The translations under genes were made by a program, and so were the position numbers. A stretch of 64,000 nucleotides of DNA, taken from NCBI GenBank assembly GCA_934717745.1, contig CAKUZB010000011.1, positions 1 through 64,000 of the forward strand. Reading direction: 5' to 3'. The notes beneath the pieces are model-generated. The model made no database searches. It saw only the letters and a list, made by a program, of their open reading frames with translations, and was not told the origin of the DNA. Of the stretch, positions 43,853 to 52,035 are shown one piece after another. Source of the stretch: an uncultured Candidatus Melainabacteria bacterium (GTDB lineage Bacteria; Cyanobacteriota; Vampirovibrionia; Gastranaerophilales; Gastranaerophilaceae). Within the stretch, counting starts at the first letter, position 1. Each line of letters begins with the position of its first letter.

Positions 43853-45181
43853 GTGTTAAATGCATTAAAAGAAAAACTAGAGTTAAGTGAAATCAGAAAA
43901 TTATTTATTGACGGAATAAAATTTTCAAAAGACCAATTTAAGGTTGGAATTGAATATGAGCGTTTGCCAATTGTTGACGAAACAAATCAATCAGCACCAT
44001 ATTCAGGAATTGACGGAATTTGTGAATTTTTAAGACTTTTTGCCAGAAATGAAAATTGGGATTATTTGCTTGATAATGATAATATTATCGGTTTAAAAAA
44101 ATTACATGACACAATAACTCTTGAACCCGGTTGTCAAATGGAATTAAGTCTAAAACCGCAAGAAACAATTCAAGATTTAGAAAAAAATATAAATGAATTA
44201 GACGAAGAATTTATTCCTCTTTTAGATGAATTTGGTATTAAACTTTTAAATTATGGTATTTACCCTGTTTCAACATACAAAAATATAAAATTATTACCAA
44301 AGCGAAGATATAAGATAATGGCAAATTATCTTTGGGGTATTTTATCAGATGTTATGATGAGAGAAACGGCAGGAATACAGGCATGCTTTGATTTTGATAG
44401 TGAAGAAGATGCCATGAAAAAATTTAGAATTGCAAATATGTTATCTCCGATTACAACTGCAATGTTTGCAAATTCACCTGTCAGAGGTGGTGTAGATACA
44501 GGTTATAAAACTTTTAGAGCCTTGTCGTGGTTAAATACGGACAGCGAACGTTGTGGTTTTGCAACAAATTTAAAAAAAGATATGACTTTTGATGATTATA
44601 TCAATACTGTTCTGGAAACGCCGATGATTATGTTTATAAGAGATGATATGACTTATTCTACAAACGGTACAATGACATTAAAACAGTTTATGAATAAGGA
44701 ATATCAAGGATATTTCGCAAACATAGAAGATTTTAAACTTTGTGCAAATCTATATTTCCCTGATGTCAGATTGAGAAAATTTATTGAAATTAGAAACCAA
44801 GACTGTGTAGGTAAAGGGCTTCAATATTCCATTATTGCTTTTTATAAAGGGATTTTATACTCGCAAAGCGTACTAAATGAAGTTGATGAATACTTGTCAA
44901 AATTCCAGTATAAAGATTTTGCAGAACTTAGATATGGAGTTCCAAAATATGCTTTGGATAATAAACTCGGCAAAGTTGATTTAAAAGAAATCGCAAAAAC
45001 TTTATTAAATATGTCAGAAAAAGGACTAAAAGAACAAGGGTTTGGTGAAGAAAAATACCTTGAACCAATTCAAGACTTGGTATATCAAGGACTTTGTCCT
45101 GCCGATGTTATTCTAAAAAACTGGTATGGTTCTTGGAATAAAGACGTAAATAAATTGATTGAATATGTAACTCAAATATAA
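43853..45181 (+). CDS. gshA: Glutamate-cysteine ligase, plant/cyanobacterial GCS2-like type
   Basis: 442 residues from a GTG start with AGGGGA upstream. VGIEYERLPI near residue 32 and LEPGCQMELSLKPQETI near 88 are typical of the GCS2 family glutamate-cysteine ligases, as are MRETAGIQACFDF and SPVRGGVDTGYKTFRALSW. The enzyme makes gamma-glutamylcysteine, the first step to glutathione. A glutathione synthetase gene is not in the window. The neighbour, convergent across a shared terminator, encodes a protein with 49 cysteines. The product may alternatively act on a related thiol precursor (EgtA-like). Confidence 0.88.
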   Translation: MLNALKEKLELSEIRKLFIDGIKFSKDQFKVGIEYERLPIVDETNQSAPYSGIDGICEFLRLFARNENWDYLLDNDNIIGLKKLHDTITLEPGCQMELSLKPQETIQDLEKNINELDEEFIPLLDEFGIKLLNYGIYPVSTYKNIKLLPKRRYKIMANYLWGILSDVMMRETAGIQACFDFDSEEDAMKKFRIANMLSPITTAMFANSPVRGGVDTGYKTFRALSWLNTDSERCGFATNLKKDMTFDDYINTVLETPMIMFIRDDMTYSTNGTMTLKQFMNKEYQGYFANIEDFKLCANLYFPDVRLRKFIEIRNQDCVGKGLQYSIIAFYKGILYSQSVLNEVDEYLSKFQYKDFAELRYGVPKYALDNKLGKVDLKEIAKTLLNMSEKGLKEQGFGEEKYLEPIQDLVYQGLCPADVILKNWYGSWNKDVNKLIEYVTQI

Positions 45182-45191
45182 TTTTTTGCAC

Positions 45192-45218
45192 AAAAAAGCC
45201 CTCAATAGAGGGCTTTTT
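45192..45218. terminator. Bidirectional terminator between gshA and the cysteine-rich gene
   Basis: AAAAAGCCCTC and GAGGGCTTTTT flank AATA. A-runs and T-runs on both sides allow function in both directions between the convergent genes. Confidence 0.9.
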
Positions 45219-45223
45219 AAAGG

Positions 45224-45781
45224 TTATTTTTTATTGCATTTGCATTTTTTCTTGAAAAATTTTGCTTTTGATTTGCAACCGCATTTGCAGTCTTCACTAC
45301 ATTTGCATTTGTCTTTATTGCAGTCGCATTTTTTGTCGCAAGCACATTTTACTTTTGATTTGCAACCGCATTTGCAGTCTTCACTACATTTGCATTTGTC
45401 TTTTTTGCAGTCGCATTTTTTATCGCAAGCACATTTTACTTTTGATTTGCAACCGCATTTGCAGTTTTCACCACATTTGCATTTGTCTTTTTTACAGTCG
45501 CATTTTTTATCGCAGGCACATTTAACTTTTGCACAGTCGCACTTGCAACCTTTTTTTGCACAATCACATTTCCCTTTTTTACATGTACATTTTTTGTCGC
45601 AATTACATTTTTCTTTTGTACAATTGCATTTACAGTTTTCATTACATTTGCAGTGTTCTTTTGCACAAGTACATTTTTTTGCACAGTTGCAACCACAATC
45701 GCAATTTTCAGAAGCAAAAGTTACATTTGCAGTGAAAAGCATAGCAACAGTAACAACTATGAATAATAAAATCTTTTTCAT
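45224..45781 (-). CDS. Exported cysteine/lysine-rich repeat protein (metallothionein-like)
   Basis: 185 residues from ATG 45781 with AAAGGAGA upstream. A signal peptide (KKILLFIVVTVAMLFTANVT, cleavage after FA) is followed by about 162 residues containing 49 cysteines, almost all in CxC or CxxxC spacing with Lys, Asp and Glu between. Three near-identical 29-residue units (KCACDKKCDCKKDKCKC then ENCKCGCKSK) make the C-terminal half. The composition fits binding of soft metals or heavy disulfide bonding outside the cytoplasm; known bacterial metallothioneins are shorter and cytoplasmic. No known family recognised. The opposite-strand ORF is a shadow. Confidence 0.8.
   Translation of the reverse strand: MKKILLFIVVTVAMLFTANVTFASENCDCGCNCAKKCTCAKEHCKCNENCKCNCTKEKCNCDKKCTCKKGKCDCAKKGCKCDCAKVKCACDKKCDCKKDKCKCGENCKCGCKSKVKCACDKKCDCKKDKCKCSEDCKCGCKSKVKCACDKKCDCNKDKCKCSEDCKCGCKSKAKFFKKKCKCNKK
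45265..45525 (-). repeat. 87-bp direct repeats x3 inside the cysteine-rich gene
   Basis: Copies begin near 45265, 45352 and 45439, exactly 87 bp apart, and differ at only a few positions. They encode the 29-residue Cys units, so copy number can change without a frameshift. Confidence 0.85.
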
Positions 45782-45880
45782 AAATCTCCTTTCATATTTA
45801 AAGTCATAAGGGGTATTAACAAACATATAATACAACTTTTTTCACAGTTTGTCCATATAATATTTAAAATAGTAAAAAAC

Positions 45881-45908
45881 TTGCAAGCCATAATTATTGA
45901 TGTACAAT
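45881..45908 (+). promoter_or_regulatory. Promoter of the mla operon, transcript start at or next to the mlaE ATG
   Basis: -35 TTGCAA, 16-bp spacer, -10 TACAAT (45903-45908). The ATG at 45916 lies at the expected transcription start, and there is no Shine-Dalgarno, so the first gene is probably leaderless. Confidence 0.5.
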
Positions 45909-45915
45909 TAAGAAA

Positions 45916-46725
45916 ATGGAACAGATTAGGGCATATCTAAAACAATCTGCGACTTATCAATTGTTACAAATACTCGCAGACCAATTTGAAGATTTTTTGA
46001 CAACGCTTGGAGAAATTGCAATTCAAGGGTTGCATACCTTAAAATGTATTCTTTTGGGACAAATTGATTGGAAAGAAGTTGTTGACCAGTCCTCTCGATT
46101 TGGTGTAAGTTCTTTGCCTATTACAATTTCTATTGTATGTATGACTTCAATCATTGTTGCAATGCAGGTTGCCGGAGAAATGGTTAAACAAGGCGGTGGA
46201 AATTATGTCGGAATGCTTGTTGCAATCTTGACTGTTCGTGAAATGGGCATTATTATGTCAGGTTTTGCGATAATTTCAATGATAGGTTCTTCTTTAGCCT
46301 CTGAAATTGCTACCATGAAAGTTACAGAACAAATTGACGCAATTTCAGTTCTTGGTGTTGACCCAATCAAATATTTGTTTGTTCCAAGAGTTATTGCAGG
46401 TACATTGATGATGCCACCTGTTCTGATTGTTGCTTCAACATTCGGTATTCTTGGCGGAGGTCTGGCTTCAACTCTTGTAAGTGAATTGAGTTACAAGGCT
46501 TATTTTACTTCAGTATGGTCAGGGCTTTACATTTACGATATTAAAGTAGCAATCGCAAAAGCATTTGTTTATGGTTTTACAATTGCTTTAATCAGTTGTA
46601 CTTGCGGTTATATTGCGAAAGGCGGAGCAAAAGGTGTAGGTATTGCAACAACAAAAGCCGTTGTTTGGTCGTTTGTTGCAATCGTAATTTGGGATTTAAT
46701 TTTCTCAATAGCATTTTTCTTTTAA
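45916..46725 (+). CDS. mlaE: Phospholipid transport permease MlaE
   Basis: 269 residues with five to six membrane spans. The family pattern LPITISIVCMTSIIVAMQVAG, EMGIIMSGFAIISMIGSSLASEIATMK and TEQIDAISVLGVDPIKYLFVPR is clear. It is the inner-membrane permease of the MCE/Mla ABC system that moves phospholipids between inner and outer membrane; the plant/cyanobacterial TGD1 equivalents belong to the same family. It is the first of four or five tightly spaced genes: mlaE, mlaF, mlaD, lpxK, nth. Confidence 0.93.
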   Translation: MEQIRAYLKQSATYQLLQILADQFEDFLTTLGEIAIQGLHTLKCILLGQIDWKEVVDQSSRFGVSSLPITISIVCMTSIIVAMQVAGEMVKQGGGNYVGMLVAILTVREMGIIMSGFAIISMIGSSLASEIATMKVTEQIDAISVLGVDPIKYLFVPRVIAGTLMMPPVLIVASTFGILGGGLASTLVSELSYKAYFTSVWSGLYIYDIKVAIAKAFVYGFTIALISCTCGYIAKGGAKGVGIATTKAVVWSFVAIVIWDLIFSIAFFF

Positions 46726-46733
46726 GGATTAAT

Positions 46734-47453
46734 ATGATAAAAGTTAAAAATTTAATAAAAAAATTTGATGACAAAACGGTTTTAAATGATATTTCATTTG
46801 ATGTAAAAGACGGAGAAACTCTTGCTATCGTCGGGTTTTCCGGCTCCGGAAAAAGTACTATTTTAAAAATTATCTGCGGACTTTTGCAACAAAATTCAGG
46901 TACTGTTGAAACTTCAGAAGGCGATGTTGCGATGGTATTCCAATATTCTGCTCTTTTTGATTCGTTAAATGTTTTTGATAACATTATTTTTGCTTTAAAA
47001 GAACGAAAAGATTTAAGAAAGAAATATTCAGAAGCCGATTTAAAAAGAATTGTTGAAGAAAAATTAAAACTTGTGGGCTTAGAGGGAATAGAGGACAAAT
47101 TTCCTTCTGAACTTTCAGGCGGTATGCAAAAACGTGTAAGTTTTGCAAGAGCAATCGTTACAAATCCGAAAACAATCTTGTACGATGAGCCGACTGCCGG
47201 TCTAGACCCAATTTCATCAACTTTGATTGAAGATTACATTGTAAGGTTAAAAGAAGAAACTCATGCATCATCAATCGTTGTAACTCACCAAATGTCAACA
47301 ATTATGAGAACAGCGGACAAAGTTTTAATGCTTTATAATGGAAAATGCGTATTTACTGGAACTCCAAAAGATATGCATGAAAAAGGTAATGAGTATACAA
47401 AACAATTCATTAACGCATCTTTAACAGGTCCGATGAAAATGTTAACAGAATAA
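46734..47453 (+). CDS. mlaF: Phospholipid transport ATP-binding protein MlaF
   Basis: 239 residues from ATG 46734, chosen for AAGGA upstream; the frame extends back into mlaE but that part is not ABC-like. Walker A GFSGSGKST, Q-loop VFQYSALFDSLNVFDN, signature LSGGMQKRVSFARAI, Walker B ILYDEPTAGLDP and the H-loop VVTHQ are all present. It energises lipid transport by MlaE. Starts nine bases after mlaE. Confidence 0.95.
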   Translation: MIKVKNLIKKFDDKTVLNDISFDVKDGETLAIVGFSGSGKSTILKIICGLLQQNSGTVETSEGDVAMVFQYSALFDSLNVFDNIIFALKERKDLRKKYSEADLKRIVEEKLKLVGLEGIEDKFPSELSGGMQKRVSFARAIVTNPKTILYDEPTAGLDPISSTLIEDYIVRLKEETHASSIVVTHQMSTIMRTADKVLMLYNGKCVFTGTPKDMHEKGNEYTKQFINASLTGPMKMLTE

Positions 47454-47494
47454 TTTTTTTGGTATAATTAAAACATAAGTAGGTAAAATAAAAA

Positions 47495-48856
47495 ATGAAA
47501 TTAAAATCATCGTCGTTTAAAGTAGGTATATTAACACTAATTGCATTAACAATATTAATCTTTACTGTTTTGTGGGTTAAAGGTCGTGCGTTTTCATCAG
47601 CAGAAAGAATTGAAGTTCACTTCAAAGATGTAAACGGTATGCGTGCCGGTTCCGGCGTTCAAATGATGGGATTAAGAGTTGGGCAAGTTGAGGAGATTAC
47701 ACCGGTAATTAATGGTGAAAATAGTTATGTAAAATTAAAATTTGTTATTACAGAACCAAATATCACTATTCCTAAAGCGTCAACTTTATCTATTCAACAA
47801 TCAGGTCTTATTGGTGAGCAATTTTTAGAAATTATGCCACCTAGAACAAGGACTACTTATTTGCCTGTAGTAAACAGAGATTTAATTTTCAAAAACGACC
47901 CTGTTCAGATTAAGTTAGATAATAAATTTTATGATGTAGGTTATATTAAAGACACCAGAGTTGTTATCACAAAAGCAATTCCGGTAGAAATGCAAAATAA
48001 AATAAATACAACTTATGCTTATAAAATTGACTATGTTGTAAATTTACCCGGGTTAATTTTACCTGAATTTATGAAAGGTGAACTTATCACAGACAAAGGT
48101 GTTAAGAAAATGAGAATTACACCTTTGGACAATGTTGCTTTGAGTTATCCGCCTCAAACTTCACCTTATACTATTATTGAACCGATGCGTATTTCTGATT
48201 TTATGGATTTACAATACAAAGCGGCTGAATCTTTGACTGAAACTAACTTAAAAGTAAACGAATTGCTTTCAGATAAAGTTATTGCTGATTTGAAACAATC
48301 TGTGGTTAACATAAATGAATTGACTGCACATGCAACAACAACAATTGAAAAAGCAGAAAAACTTATTGAAACATCAAATAACGATTTAGAACAAATGATG
48401 AAAATGGCAGATAAGTTTACAAATGACTTCCACAAAGTTACAAAACTTACAGAAGATGTTGTTGGAGATCCAAAATTTAAGCCAACAATCTTTGAAGCAA
48501 CAGAAGCACTTACTAAATTTACAAACAATGTAAATAAAGTTCTTGATAACACAGATGCAAAACAATTAAGTTCCGATTTAAGTGCAATCATCTCAAATAT
48601 CAATGAAATTAGTAGTTCTGTTAATACAATGACTAAAGATGAAAAACTTAAAACTCATCTTCTAGGAACTGTGGATAGCGTAAATAAAGCGATGGTTGAT
48701 TTGTCAAATGCTTTAGAAGTTATCAATTCACTTGATAGTTGCGAAAAGAAAGAAGTTGGCAAAACTCTTACAGATATTGCCGCAACCGCAAAAAATTTGA
48801 GAAAATTTACAGACAAATTGAACAAACGATTCTTGTTATTTAGATTAATGTTTTAA
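47495..48856 (+). CDS. mlaD: MCE-family lipid transport protein MlaD-like
   Basis: 453 residues. An N-terminal TM anchor (VGILTLIALTILIFTVLWV) is followed by the MCE domain (~38-125) with IEVHFKDVNGMRAGSGVQM, GLRVGQVEEITP and STLSIQQSGLIGEQFLEI. The C-terminal half is a long helical region with NINEISSSVNTM-type repeats, likely a coiled-coil tube or bundle. It is periplasmic and carries lipid across to the outer membrane. It is longer than E. coli MlaD (183) and closer to cyanobacterial MCE proteins. A TATAAT at 47463-47468 may add a second promoter. Confidence 0.9.
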   Translation: MKLKSSSFKVGILTLIALTILIFTVLWVKGRAFSSAERIEVHFKDVNGMRAGSGVQMMGLRVGQVEEITPVINGENSYVKLKFVITEPNITIPKASTLSIQQSGLIGEQFLEIMPPRTRTTYLPVVNRDLIFKNDPVQIKLDNKFYDVGYIKDTRVVITKAIPVEMQNKINTTYAYKIDYVVNLPGLILPEFMKGELITDKGVKKMRITPLDNVALSYPPQTSPYTIIEPMRISDFMDLQYKAAESLTETNLKVNELLSDKVIADLKQSVVNINELTAHATTTIEKAEKLIETSNNDLEQMMKMADKFTNDFHKVTKLTEDVVGDPKFKPTIFEATEALTKFTNNVNKVLDNTDAKQLSSDLSAIISNINEISSSVNTMTKDEKLKTHLLGTVDSVNKAMVDLSNALEVINSLDSCEKKEVGKTLTDIAATAKNLRKFTDKLNKRFLLFRLMF

Positions 48857-48861
48857 TAATT

Positions 48862-49881
48862 ATGAATTTAAAAAACGAAATAACTAAAATACACTATAAC
48901 AAAAACTCTAATCACTGGTTGATGCCAATATTGGAGTTTTTGGCATTTTTCTATGAGAAAATTACTACCTTTAGAAATAAACTTTATGATAAAGGATTTT
49001 TAAAATCAGAAAAAGTTAATGCTTATGTTATTTCTGTTGGGAATTTAACCACTGGCGGAGTGGGAAAAACTCCTGTTGTTGCAGAATTGGCAAATTATTT
49101 TTACAAGCAAGGTAAAAATGTTGCAATAATATCAAGAGGATATGGCGGAAAACTATCAAGTAAAAAGGTTAATTTAATTTCTAACGGTTCTGAAATATTT
49201 TATAATGCACAAGAAGCCGGCGATGAACCTTATTGGTTTGCTGAAAATTTGCAGGGGATAAATGTTTTAACGTGTTCAAATCGTGTAAAAGCGGGCAAAT
49301 ATGCTGTTCAAAACCTTGGAGTTCAAGTTATTATTCTAGATGATGCGTTTCAGCATAGAAAAATTCAAAGAGATTTGAATCTTGTTTTAATAGATAGCGA
49401 AAAACTTTTAGGTAATCAAAAACACTTACCGGCAGGACCTTTGAGAGAAAATATCGAAGGTTTAAAAAGAGCAGATAAAGTAATAATTATGAATAAATCT
49501 TCTCAAAAAGTTGAAAAAGAGATTCTTTCACAAGTATTCCATTCATTTGATGAAGAAAAAACGTTCGTCTGCAATGTTGTTCCAAGTTACACTTACAACA
49601 TAAAAACAGCAGAAGTATTACCTTTAAAAGCAGATGTTTTTGGAATGTGTGCAATTGGTCAACCTGAACAGTTTTACAATTTTTTAAGACAAAAATTTAA
49701 CTTGCTTGATACAATAACTTTTGACGACCATCACTCATATTCGTACAATGAGGTTTCAAAATTAAAAGGAAATATCGTTACAACAGAAAAAGATGCGGTT
49801 AAATTAGCGAAATTCGACCTTGATAATATCTATGCAATGAAATTAAAACTTGAATTAGATGTTGAAGGACTTCTAAGATGA
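48862..49881 (+). CDS. lpxK: Tetraacyldisaccharide 4'-kinase
   Basis: 339 residues. The N-terminal membrane-associated part is followed by the Walker A region SVGNLTTGGVGKTPVV, then ISRGYGG, DEPYWFAE, ILDDAFQHRKIQRDLNLVLID and LPAGPLRE, all typical of LpxK. It phosphorylates the 4' position of the lipid A precursor at the inner membrane. Its presence shows that the cell makes lipid A, thus an outer membrane with LPS. Five bases after mlaD and overlapping nth by 4 nt. Confidence 0.95.
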   Translation: MNLKNEITKIHYNKNSNHWLMPILEFLAFFYEKITTFRNKLYDKGFLKSEKVNAYVISVGNLTTGGVGKTPVVAELANYFYKQGKNVAIISRGYGGKLSSKKVNLISNGSEIFYNAQEAGDEPYWFAENLQGINVLTCSNRVKAGKYAVQNLGVQVIILDDAFQHRKIQRDLNLVLIDSEKLLGNQKHLPAGPLRENIEGLKRADKVIIMNKSSQKVEKEILSQVFHSFDEEKTFVCNVVPSYTYNIKTAEVLPLKADVFGMCAIGQPEQFYNFLRQKFNLLDTITFDDHHSYSYNEVSKLKGNIVTTEKDAVKLAKFDLDNIYAMKLKLELDVEGLLR

Positions 49882-50507
49882 TAGATATTGATAAAATAGT
49901 TCAAATACTTAATGATGCAAAACAAAAGAGAAGCGATTTTGTTGGGTTAATGGATAGTTTTCAAGACCCTTATCTTGTTTTAATTGCGTGTATTCTAAGT
50001 CTTAGAACAAATGACAAAACAACTTACCCTGCGACATTGAGAATGTTAGAACTTGCCAAAACACCTCAAGAGATGGCAAATGTAGACGAAAAAGACTTAG
50101 CCAAAGCAATTTATCCGGTAGGTTTTTACGAAAATAAGGCAAAACAGATAATTCAGTTATCAAAGGAAATGGTAGAAAAATATAACGGCAATGTTCCTTG
50201 CGACATTGATGAGTTATGCAAATTCAAAGGTGTTGGAAGAAAAACTGCAAACTTGGTAATCGCAAGAGGTTTCAACAAACCTGCAATTTGCGTAGATGTT
50301 CATGTTCACAGAATTTTTAACCGAATTGGTTACGTTAAAACGAAAAAACCGGAGGAAACTGAATTTGCATTAAGAAAAAAACTTCCTCAAAAATATTGGA
50401 TAGAAATAAACACACTAATAGTTACACATGGTCAAAATGTGTGCAAACCTCAAAGACCGGACTGTGCGAACTGTCCTATTCGTGAATATTGTGAAAAACT
50501 AATTTAA
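49878..50507 (+). CDS. nth: Endonuclease III (DNA glycosylase/AP lyase)
   Basis: 209 residues. The helix-hairpin-helix with catalytic Lys is at FKGVGRKTANLVIARGF (~117-133), the catalytic Asp in VDVHVHRIFNRIG, and the [4Fe-4S] loop at the C-terminus has four Cys spaced C-x6-C-x2-C-x5-C (VCKPQRPDCANCPIREYC). It removes oxidised pyrimidines and cleaves the strand at abasic sites. The ATG overlaps the lpxK stop (ATGA). The 3' end overlaps the convergent pilin-like gene by nine bases. Confidence 0.96.
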   Translation: MIDIDKIVQILNDAKQKRSDFVGLMDSFQDPYLVLIACILSLRTNDKTTYPATLRMLELAKTPQEMANVDEKDLAKAIYPVGFYENKAKQIIQLSKEMVEKYNGNVPCDIDELCKFKGVGRKTANLVIARGFNKPAICVDVHVHRIFNRIGYVKTKKPEETEFALRKKLPQKYWIEINTLIVTHGQNVCKPQRPDCANCPIREYCEKLI

Positions 50508-51146
50508 CTGACCGCCGTAAATGTAGTAATAGTAAGAACAAGCAAGTCCTTTACCTTTTCTGGAGCAATCTGATTTCATAAGAAATTCATCATTAGATTT
50601 TCCAACAGGTTCAATTCTTGTTCTATAAATATTCACGCCGAAAATATCATATCCCCATTTATTTGGTTTTGATAAACCATTTAAGTCTACTGAAAGTATT
50701 GCAAGAGGGACATTGTCGTAAAGTGATTGCGGAGTATTCAGCCATTTTAATCCAATAATTTTACCTGCTGATGTTTTATGGAAATTTGAAATGTAAAATT
50801 CATCTTCAGGTTTTACATTTGAACCATTCAAATAAGATATTTTATAATCTTTTGATGCCACCTCATCGGTCATTCTAAAATAAGGATTTAATAATTCAAA
50901 CAAAAGAGTTTCTTTTTCTTGTGTAGTTTTTGCATTTTTAAATGAAATCTCGTCTGTATCTGTAACTTGAGCATACAAAGCAGAGAAAACATATTCGATA
51001 TTTTGATATGAATGTTTCCATTTTGAAATGCTGTCTAATTTTTTATTATCTTCAATTAAATTAGGAATAACTAAAAGTGCAGTAAGCACGATTAAACCCA
51101 AAACAATTGAAATTTCTGCAAGAGTAAAAGCCCTTTGTTTTTTCAT
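50499..51146 (-). CDS. Type IV pilin-like / pseudopilin protein
   Basis: 215 residues with a very short leader (MKKQRA) before FTLAEISIVLGLIVLTALLVI, the prepilin peptidase site with Glu at position +5. The globular part is Lys/Asn-rich with fewer cysteines than the protein at 17759: only LMKSDCSRKGKGLACSYYYY near the end. A LDLNGLSKPNKWGYDIFG-like block (VDLNGLSKPNKWGYDIF) is shared in type with the IDGPIKGQNKFGIDLF of the other protein. Probably a minor pilin or pseudopilin. It overlaps nth convergently and stands 17 nt below the PHP gene. Confidence 0.75.
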   Translation of the reverse strand: MKKQRAFTLAEISIVLGLIVLTALLVIPNLIEDNKKLDSISKWKHSYQNIEYVFSALYAQVTDTDEISFKNAKTTQEKETLLFELLNPYFRMTDEVASKDYKISYLNGSNVKPEDEFYISNFHKTSAGKIIGLKWLNTPQSLYDNVPLAILSVDLNGLSKPNKWGYDIFGVNIYRTRIEPVGKSNDEFLMKSDCSRKGKGLACSYYYYIYGGQLN

Positions 51147-51162
51147 TGTTAAATCCCCTAAA

Positions 51163-52020
51163 TTAAGCCATATCTAAACGTTTTTTTTCTTGAATTAATT
51201 TGTCATAAATCCATTCAGGAATAAAATGTTTACCTAATAAAATTTGTCCGTTCAAAAGACTTGGTGCGTGGAAATCCGAACCACCTGTTACAATTAAGCC
51301 GTATTTTTCAGCCATTGATGAAAAATATTCAACAACCGCAGGTGAATGTTTTCTGTGGTAGGCTTCAATACCTCTTAAACCGTATGTCATCAAGTCTTTA
51401 ATCAAAGTTTCTGCAATATCAATATCGTGAGGGTGAGCAATTACAGGTACACCACCGGCATCATAAATAATTTCTACTGCATCTTGAGGACTAACAGTTT
51501 TTCTTTGAACATAAACTGGAGAATTGTCGTTGATATATTTGCTATAAGCCTCAATTACACTTGATGTTCCACCAGCAGAGGTAATCGCTTTTGCAATATG
51601 TGGACGTCCGATACTTCCGCCTTCTGCAACTTGTGCTTTTATTGAATCAAAAGAAATTTTAATTCCTTCTTTTTTATCTAAAAGGTCAATAATTTCGAGT
51701 GTTTGATTAATTCTGGCTTGTTGTTGAGTTTTTAAAAGATTTTGAAAATCCTCATTATTTGTGTTCATAAAGTAGCCCAAAATATGAACTTCGTAATTTT
51801 TATACAAAGTATTTATTTCAACCCCTTGAATAATTTCAAGTTGGTCTTCTTTACCTGTTGTTTTTAAATAATTTTGAGCAATATCATAAGCCAAAATATT
51901 GTCGTGGTCGGTTAAAGCGACTGCTTCCAAACCTGCGTCTAAAGCGGTATCTACAATTTTTTCTGGAGTAAAAACACCGTCAGAATAATTTGTGTGAACG
52001 TGAAAATCTGCTTTTTTCAT
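51163..52020 (-). CDS. PHP-domain phosphoesterase (nucleotide phosphatase/RNase AM-like)
   Basis: 285 residues from ATG 52020 with GGAGGTGG upstream; an in-frame TTG at 52035 would overlap that site. PHP metal motifs are DFHVHTNYSDGVFTPEK, ALTDHDNI, GVEINTLY, GGVPVIAHPHD and GGSDFHAP. The family acts on 3',5'-bisphosphate nucleosides (pAp) or shortens RNA 5' ends; the trpH/rnm type has this size. It is in the same minus-strand cluster as ymdB and rny, which would suit an RNA- or nucleotide-processing role. Confidence 0.9.
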   Translation of the reverse strand: MKKADFHVHTNYSDGVFTPEKIVDTALDAGLEAVALTDHDNILAYDIAQNYLKTTGKEDQLEIIQGVEINTLYKNYEVHILGYFMNTNNEDFQNLLKTQQQARINQTLEIIDLLDKKEGIKISFDSIKAQVAEGGSIGRPHIAKAITSAGGTSSVIEAYSKYINDNSPVYVQRKTVSPQDAVEIIYDAGGVPVIAHPHDIDIAETLIKDLMTYGLRGIEAYHRKHSPAVVEYFSSMAEKYGLIVTGGSDFHAPSLLNGQILLGKHFIPEWIYDKLIQEKKRLDMA

Positions 52021-52035
52021 TATTTCCACCTCCAA

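Noticed and set aside
45265..45525. Regular 87-bp direct repeats, considered as a CRISPR or minisatellite array
   Set aside because: There are no unique spacers; the repeats are contiguous, in frame and encode the 29-residue Cys unit.
45186..45809. Plus-strand open frame of 207 codons rich in Leu, His, Ser and Phe opposite the cysteine-rich gene
   Set aside because: It is the mirror of the repeated Cys/Lys codons on the other strand, has no ribosome binding site and its product resembles nothing plausible.
46592..47098. 168-codon frame antisense to mlaF
   Set aside because: Overlaps the whole Walker A to signature region of a clear ABC ATPase; shadow frame.
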